Assembly: GCA_030141605.1 (NCBI GenBank)
Contig: JAQGDQ010000091.1
Span: 310,001 to 374,000, forward strand
DNA length: 64,000 nucleotides
Source of the DNA: Tubiluchus corallicola
Lineage: Eukaryota; Priapulida; Priapulimorpha; Priapulimorphida; Tubiluchidae
Reading direction: 5' to 3'
Part shown: piece by piece, positions 57,491 to 64,000 of the stretch
Layout of the letters: the number at the start of each line of letters is the position of its first letter
Numbering within the stretch: position 1 is the stretch's first letter
The notes under the pieces: generated by a model
What the model was told of the DNA's origin: nothing
The model's input: the letters and a program-made list of their open reading frames with translations, nothing else
The model's database searches: none
Made by a program: the position numbers and the translations under genes

Positions 57491-59988
57491 CTGAAATAAA
57501 AAATATTAAACTATAAAGTTATTCTTTCCTTTACTTAATCAGAAACAGTGCATTGGAAAACCAAAACCAAAACACTCTACCACTGTTATCTGCATGTATC
57601 TTGCAAAATAACATAATATCATTCTGTTTGCAAAGCTGAGCATACAGTTATGTAGCCAGAGCCGCACACAAGCAATTCCAGAAGCGTCCATGCTCACAGC
57701 ATGCGTCCAAAAACTTTATCTAAGATTTTTCTCATCTTACATGAAGCACTTGACAACACTGGAAACCCTATCTCCCATTTATGCTTTTAACCACTTTGCT
57801 CTGGCCTTGTTGACAGTTTTCAATGGCTCAAGTCTGATGCAAAAACGCGATTCAAGAATACATGCACGAATTTTGAATCAAGAATACATTTCTGTCTACA
57901 AAATTAGTGGAAACTAAACAATCTATTATAAATCTGTTTAAGCCATTCTTACATTGAGAAATCAGAATGTGATCAGTTAGTTAGCGCTAAAGAAACCGTT
58001 AAAAGACAACCCATTGTTTGTTCTTAGTAAAAACGGTTACAAAGTAATTGTAGTTGTATTATTATTTAAGTCAATAAAAAAAGCTACAATCACTGTTTTG
58101 TTATCTGGCACGTTTGTGAATTTTTAAGGTACCACTGTTTTTTAAGATATACGTACGCAGTTTTTCAGTATTTAAATATAACACTTAATATTGTGTTAAA
58201 TATCATTAAAGCATTGAAAAATTACAAAAACTGTAGACCATAAATTATTAGCTTCGCAGAACTGAGGAAAATGAAAAACTGCGTGCCTCTACTTAAATAT
58301 GTATCATTTGTTCAGATTAGTATTACAACAATAAAAAATCTGACTGCTAATGAACTACAACGAATACCTATTATCTAGTGACTGCGAAATAGAATTTTTA
58401 TGAATAATTTTCACAACTACTGACCGTTTCGGCCAGGGTCCAGCAGCAGGCTCTATTCATTTCACAAGTAGCTGAGACGATATAACATTACAATATTCTC
58501 TGTGGGAAATGCGATATGAGCTGTGTGGAGATTCCTCGATTTTGTTTTGATGAGGAAAGTGAGAAAGAGCAACAAAACGCCAGAGAGCCGCTTTGACAAC
58601 TTAATATATAGAACTCTAGAGAGCTGAGAAGGGTCTCTTCTGGGTACACTGTTTGTGTTATCTCTGGCGTTCTGTTTCTATGTCTGATATGACCCCAGCG
58701 TAAGGAGGCATTTGTCTAAAGCCTCAATTTGTCTTATAGGAATTTTCGCAAAACGCACATTTATACTAACGTGTAACGTTAGATTTGTGTGAGACTCTCT
58801 GGCGTCGCAGGTGTCAGTGGAGACATGTAAAAGAGGAGGGCGTAATTTGTTGTTCCCAGGCGCATGCTAGGTTAATTTGTTTTTGGTCAGTTTTGGTAAA
58901 AAGACAGTGTTTACAATCACAAGTTATTGGAGCTAGAAATGTTTAAGCTTTCAGCAGCTGCTTTACAGCCCATAAATTTTAGAAAAGTATACAGAGTCCA
59001 GACATATACGTATAGTATCCCTGGGCTTTCATTTCGCACGATTAAGAGCAAATTTAGTTTTCATTTACGTTTTTAGTTTTGTTACGTACGAAAAAATGAA
59101 AAAGTCTCATTATTGATTTGGTTCGGCTATATGTTTTAGCTGTTAGCTGATTTACAGGCATATGTCATTAGTTTTGAAATCTTATGCGATTTAAATTCCA
59201 CGCGCTTAATTTATCGAATTACTTATAGCAATACAATGATGTTAAACTTTATACGTTGGTTGGTCATTAGGCTGTAATATAGAAATAAAACCTTGCACTC
59301 CTGCCACCAATATACTGTTAACCCAATATTTTTTAAAAACAAACTAAACTGTCGTGGAAATTTGGTGCTAATATTGCTTTATAATTGTCTGTTACTGTTG
59401 TTATCTTCGGTTAACAATCCGCCCCTTTATACTGATTAAAGATTAGAAGAGTTCGTAATGTCATTAAGGTAGTACGCAGTGGCACTACGACGATTTTTGC
59501 AAACGACGCCCATCATCAACCCATTTACGCCACCAAGTCTGATTCAAAATTTTGACATTTTCATACTTTACTAAAAACTTCTCGCATGCTAATTGTGATC
59601 TAAATTTCCATTAGTTAATGCAATTAATTATTTAGGAGCACTTATTAGTAATAATAATTATTTGGTGTACACGCTTAATTTTGCAAATTTAATAATCGCT
59701 AGATAAAAAACTTTGCGCATAAGTAATGGAAATTCTGTAAAGAGATTTCTATATAGCAAGTAATTATTTCAGTTTCTATTTTATAAATTGGCATACTAAA
59801 AATTATGGCCATACATTACATCTTCTATATTTATACAGTAATTAAACTCGTTTCTAGTTGCTAGAGACGCAGTAACATTAATTAAGCAAGCCTTAGTTCT
59901 TTCGGATTTGCTAAAATACATTAATGATATTTAAGCTGTAAGCACGCAAAAAACGAGATAATGAATAGCATAACTTGCTGCTACTTAC
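57491..59988 (-). other. Probable 3'-UTR intron of twist
   Basis: A 2.5-kb interval from AT/GTAAGTAG (donor at 59988) to TTTATTTCAG (57491). The twist stop is only 30 bases upstream of the junction, so the splice should not trigger nonsense-mediated decay. No coding frame lies inside. The patch 58.4-58.9 kb is GC-richer and carries a repeated 10-mer (listed separately), so it is a candidate regulatory region. Confidence 0.5.
58576..58805. promoter_or_regulatory. Cluster of three TCTCTGGCGT motifs, candidate enhancer
   Basis: TCTCTGGCGT occurs at 58661-58670 and 58796-58805, and its reverse complement at 58577-58586. The first and inverse copies extend to 17 of 20 matching bases. In between lies CTAACGTGTAACGTTAG, a near-palindrome. 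The cluster sits within the probable twist 3'-UTR intron. Regulatory function is inference. Confidence 0.35.
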
Positions 59989-60018
59989 ATTTGACAAAAA
60001 CATAAAGGTTCCTGGAAT
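59989..60018 (-). other. twist 3' UTR start up to splice donor
   Basis: Thirty bases between the TGA stop and an excellent GTAAGTAG donor. The donor is the main evidence for a 3'-UTR intron. Confidence 0.55.
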
Positions 60019-60507
60019 TCAGTGTGGCTGTTGCCAAGCTCCCTCCATTCTCCATACAGAAAAGGCATAACTGAGTCTCTCGTGTGCCACGTAACTGCAA
60101 CTACTGGCCATCTTCTGGTCAATCTCCTCACTTCTCAGCACCTGATACAGAAAGTCGATGTATCTGGCGGCTAGTTTTAAAGTTTGGATTTTGCTTAGTT
60201 TATCTGACGGCAATGTCGGTATGATCTTACGTAGCGATGTGAATGCTTCGTTCAATGACTGTGTCCGTTGTCGTTCTCGAACGTTAGCCAACACCCGTTG
60301 ATTCTGGAGTTCTTCGTACGTTTGAGGCGCAGCTCTGGTTTTGCGATTTTTTCCTTCGTCTCCACTGCTGCCATCCTGCTTGTACTTTCTCTTCCTCGAC
60401 AGCCTTTTCTCGTGGTCTAGGTCCAAAGTGGTGGTTCCCATATTGGAATCATCCATGAGATTGTTGTGCATCATGTGAAGTGGGTTCAATTCTCGCATGG
60501 CAAACAT
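60019..60507 (-). CDS. twist: Twist-family bHLH transcription factor
   Basis: An intact 162-residue protein from a single exon. Residues 36-41 and 54-58 are basic NLS-like clusters. The bHLH spans about 69-122: basic region [19 protein letters not shown], loop [10 protein letters not shown], helix 2 [18 protein letters not shown]. The C-terminal WR (Twist box) motif is at about 138-159 ([20 protein letters not shown]). Family knowledge: Twist dimerises with E/Daughterless proteins on CANNTG E-boxes and drives mesoderm, mesenchyme and EMT programmes in the nucleus. The first Met has G at -3, and an in-frame stop lies upstream at about 60530. A CAG acceptor-like site (60522-60524) just before it suggests a possible 5'-UTR intron. 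The N-terminus is short and lacks vertebrate TWIST1's Gly-rich stretch. One extra Ser precedes the WR motif. Confidence 0.97.
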   Translation of the reverse strand: MFAMRELNPLHMMHNNLMDDSNMGTTTLDLDHEKRLSRKRKYKQDGSSGDEGKNRKTRAAPQTYEELQNQRVLANVRERQRTQSLNEAFTSLRKIIPTLPSDKLSKIQTLKLAARYIDFLYQVLRSEEIDQKMASSCSYVAHERLSYAFSVWRMEGAWQQPH

Positions 60508-61094
60508 TGCAATGTGCGACCCTGATGTAGAAAATTAAGAACATTTGCGTCAACCGGTAGATAGTTGGAAAGTTTCTGGACGCGCTGCGTTACGCCTGCT
60601 TTAGTACAGTTTAGGAAATCGGAGGCGGAGCATGCGCTGTTGCTGTTACTAAACTCGCATTCGTCATCAGCTTAGCCACGCCCATAGCGTAGGTACATAA
60701 ACTCTTACGCGCAGCATCTCAGTAACTGCCTTTTGAAAATGATAATTTCATTAAAAGATACCACTGCTTGCAGATTGATGGAATTAAGCCATTATATATA
60801 AATTTTACATTCTGATTTCATACTAAACATTTAATTGTAATGATTTCATCACACTTTGATATTCAGCGCTTAACAAAAGGAGCGCTTAACAATAATTTTT
60901 AAAGTTAATGATTGCTAGAATCCGACTCTCTTGCTTCGCACAAAACTAAGCCAACTTAATTTCAAATGTACTTGTAAGTGTAAGTATGTCTGTGGACGAA
61001 TGAGATTGGTTTACCACTTTGCTGCTACTGTGCTTTTAGTGATATTTTGTAATTATTGTGTTTATTCTTGTGAAGTTGTCTGTGTTGAGAATTT
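60508..61094 (-). promoter_or_regulatory. twist 5' region / probable promoter
   Basis: A GC-richer, CpG-containing patch at about 60550-60720 directly upstream of the coding start. On the minus strand it holds GGGCGTGGC (a KLF/CACCC-type box, about 60675) and GCATGCTCCGCC, but no convincing TATA box. From 60730 on it is AT-rich. The transcription start cannot be placed from sequence alone. Confidence 0.4.
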
Positions 61095-61455
61095 TATGTT
61101 TGATCACTGGTATTTTTTTGTTTTGTATTGTGCTTAATTAGTGACAGTGTTATCATCACAAAATGCAAAATCAGTGTGGAGTGAATGCTTTGAAAGTTTT
61201 TCAGCATTTTGTGTAGCCGCCTTTGCTTTCGATGTCTGCTTGTATACGTCTCAGCCTGCTGTTGATCAGGTAGTGACAGCAGTTTGCGATGATTTCCTTC
61301 ACCCAAAGATCTTTTAGTGACTTCTCTTAACGCTTCTGCTTTTGATGACTGCTTTACTGCAACCTTTTCTCCAATTTCCAACAAATTTTTCGTAGGCTTA
61401 AGATCCGAACTATTTCCATCTAAAAGCCAATCAATGCAGTGTTGTGGTGTTGGCT
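61095..61455 (-). mobile_element. Tc1/mariner transposase 3' relic
   Basis: The minus strand reads CIDWLLDGNSSDLKPTKNL, corresponding to the family's DWPxxSPDLNPIENLW with the catalytic Glu replaced by Lys. KVAVKQSSKAEALREVTKRS follows. After a frameshift come LINSRLRRIQADIESKGGYT and KC-stop (stop at 61201-61203), matching the usual SMPRRxxAVIKAKGGxTKY end. About 100 bp of 3' terminal sequence reaches roughly 61095. The transposase N-terminus and the other terminus are not visible, so the copy is truncated and inactive. Confidence 0.85.
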
Positions 61456-64000
61456 TTGGTTAAGGAATTCTGCATTAGTTAGTTAGATTTGTTGATTGAT
61501 AAAGAAAATACAATAAATATATATAGTATGAAAACTGCGTATTACATTCAGTTTTATACTTTAAATTACATTTGCCTAATGACTTAGGCACCATCAGTAT
61601 AAAGCGGATGTATTATATACAGTATTATATGTATTATTATATACATTATATACAAGTGTACGAAACAAAACGTCATGACATTGTATGTCATCTTATATTG
61701 CTGGCACACTGCCAAGCATGTGTTGGGACGGCATTGCTTTTGAAGAGGGGCACCCATCTCATCATCACACATAACACTCCTATGTCATAACACAAACTGT
61801 TGCATAATAGAAAGTCCCGCCGCAGTGAGTGATGTGTGCGCCATGGCCTATCTATTACACAAATTTGCAGCGACGATGACGGCACTCAAATTTTGAAATT
61901 TAGAACAAGCCTTAAAGTTGGGACCTTTCCTAAAATAATATGTGATTTTTTTAAGTGTCATGTAGACTAATTTAGACCGTTTGCTATTTGTGCATTCCGT
62001 TGCAAACGACCAAGGAAACATATACCTAAATAAGCAAAATTTACACTTTTTGCGCAATAATGCTTCTAGTTTAGTAATATAAGAATTGCACTTTAACATT
62101 GTTAATTGTGAAATAAAAAGCGGCCGAAACGTTTTAGTGCTAGTTATATAAATTAATAAAAAGAGAGGCAGGTTAAAAGCCACATTATTATTTCATGTCA
62201 TGCCAACTTAAACATTTTTTTCTGAAACTTAAATGTTTTAGGTTTTCGTATATACGTAAAAAGCAGTATTTACTCTCAGAAGTAAGCCGTTTTTTGAGTC
62301 GGAATACTGTTATTAATAACATGTTGTACGATGCTAACACAATTTTTAGATCGAACACTTTTAAGTCATGGCAAAGAATTTTATATATATACTCTAACTA
62401 ACATTTTCTTGTTAATACGCTTACTATATTTATAAATTATAATTATAAATAGACCTATAATATACTTATATTATAAATAAATAAGCTTACTGAGTTTTTT
62501 ATAAACCAACTGTGTGAGTTTTTACCTGTGCTTTATATTTATTTTTCTTTTATGGACTTTAGATGTCTGAAATAAAATTAAAGGCGAAACAACGTTATAT
62601 TTTCAGAATTTTTTAATGTTCATTGTATGCCAAAGTATTTTCTTTTTGGCGTGTACGTACTGTAGTCAGTCTGTTCTAGGCACTAAAGTAGATTTACTAT
62701 ATAATTTTTATAAATAAACGAAAACGATCATAAGCAGGTGTGATATTTTTCTAGCTATCATTAAGCCAACTGGTGCTTTTCTATACTTATATTTATACAG
62801 ACATCTGTTTGTTATTTAAAAATATTAAGTATAAATAAATCGTTAAACGTTATTAATCAATTTGACTAACTGATTTAGAATTACTGTATGTGTTTATCGT
62901 TAAAAAGTCACTTGCTGTTTAAAATTTTGCATTACCAGCTTCAAATTAATACAGTATGGCGTAGCTCGTTAACGTACTACAGATATTTGTGTAATACTTT
63001 TATAAATTATTTATAACATGATTTATAACATGGTTTATAAATTTAATGCATTAGATTATTTTAAGTACTTGACGCATTACTATTTAACCAGTTTTTAAAT
63101 CACAACCAAGTTTATAACAGAATACCATTTCTACATATGTATCTTACAACACGAAATTTTTCTTATAAATTTTACTTATATTATAATAAATCTTTTAATT
63201 ATTGTTCTAATAAAGAACGATTTAAGTTTTTGAAGTTGTGCAATATTAATACAAGTAAATATAAGAAGCCATAATATATGCAGATATCAAATGACTGTTG
63301 CATGATTATAGGTGGTATATATGATGCAAATTTCCAGGCTCATTTTTATTACCAAAAAAGCGATTGTTCTTTGAACACACAAGTCTGTCGGCAAAGATTT
63401 GGAGAGTTTTGTAGTCTCACAAAAAGGCTCATTACTCAGGAAGTTGAAGCATGTTGTCATCTTGAAGTGGTTAGACTCGTGTACATTTCAGCACGCGAAG
63501 CCAATGTGCTCCACATGTTCTTCGAAGATAATCAAGGCAGCACGGTGTGTGAGGGACCTAATCTCGGGCAAAATATCGCCAGTTGCCCACGTGTTTTTGT
63601 GGAAAGGAATTTACCTCATATGTTGTTCGTTTAGGCTTCAGACTGTACAATACATCTAGAAGATTCTTGAGATGGGGATTCAACGTGGGGCATAGATGCC
63701 AGACTAAAACTGAAGCCATGAGTCAGCTGAAATTTAAAATGGGGTTAACGCTTATTTTCAAACACGTGGGCGTGGTCAATGAATTTTGCCAACCTAGGCG
63801 TAGTTAATTATAATTATGAGATACTGAAGCATTTTGTTCGGCTGTATTATAGAACAAAAAATTACTTAATGTTTATACGTCTGTAAATTATTTGATCTCA
63901 CTTGCACCTTTGTGGTGTTTTTCAGAATTCATAATTACGAGTGAAAATATAGTATAGAACAGCAATTAAACTAAAATTCAGCTGCTAGAATACGCTTCCT
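61456..64000. other. AT-rich sequence upstream of twist
   Basis: No recognised gene. 61.6-61.66 kb and 62.38-63.25 kb are extremely AT-rich. The latter has a 12-bp ATTTATAACATG tandem pair at 63009-63032. At 63.35-63.80 kb composition becomes GC-richer, with two CACGTG E-boxes (63588-63593, 63763-63768) and an AP-1-like TGAGTCA (63719-63725). The overlapping open frames there show no domain. Confidence 0.5.

Overview
The window is animal (metazoan) nuclear DNA. It is AT-rich, has GT-AG introns, degenerate retrotransposon and DNA-transposon remains, and microsatellites. It carries two genes that I recognise. The compact introns (about 0.25-1.1 kb) in the first gene argue against a vertebrate. 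The second gene, a Twist-type bHLH factor, keeps a vertebrate-like bHLH and WR motif. I would call it a non-vertebrate bilaterian and cannot name the phylum.

Layout. 1-33.7 kb: gene-poor, AT-rich DNA, intergenic and/or the long 5' intron(s) of the first gene. It holds a minus-strand LINE relic (4.06-5.41 kb), degenerate direct repeats, a (TCG/TCA)n tract, two loci of divergently paired tRNA-like (SINE-like) sequence, and a few GC-richer islands with open minus-strand frames that I cannot assign. 33.7-47.0 kb (+): twelve consecutive exons, all in phase, of a Nck-associated protein 5 (NCKAP5/NCKAP5L) homologue. They encode 2538 residues to the stop codon. The exon(s) with the true start were not found. 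A roughly 2-kb 3' UTR follows, to about 49.0 kb. 49-55 kb: repeat-dominated. It has a second LINE RT relic, a 2.63-kb element with TTAA-flanked inverted termini and subterminal arms that also look inverted (50.07-52.71 kb), and long tetranucleotide and CAA-rich arrays. 57.2-60.5 kb (-): a twist gene with an intronless coding region, a probable 3'-UTR intron and a short non-coding second exon. 61.1-61.45 kb (-): a Tc1/mariner transposase relic upstream of twist. 61.5-64 kb: AT-rich upstream DNA, with a GC-richer patch at 63.35-63.8 kb.

The two genes are convergent (NCKAP5-like on +, twist on -) and are separated by the repeat-rich interval. They have no known shared pathway. By family knowledge the NCKAP5-like protein is a microtubule/centrosome-associated scaffold, and Twist is a mesoderm and mesenchyme transcription factor. 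The most unusual item is the large inverted element at 50.07-52.71 kb. Next are the divergent tRNA-like pairs and the motif cluster in the twist 3'-UTR intron.
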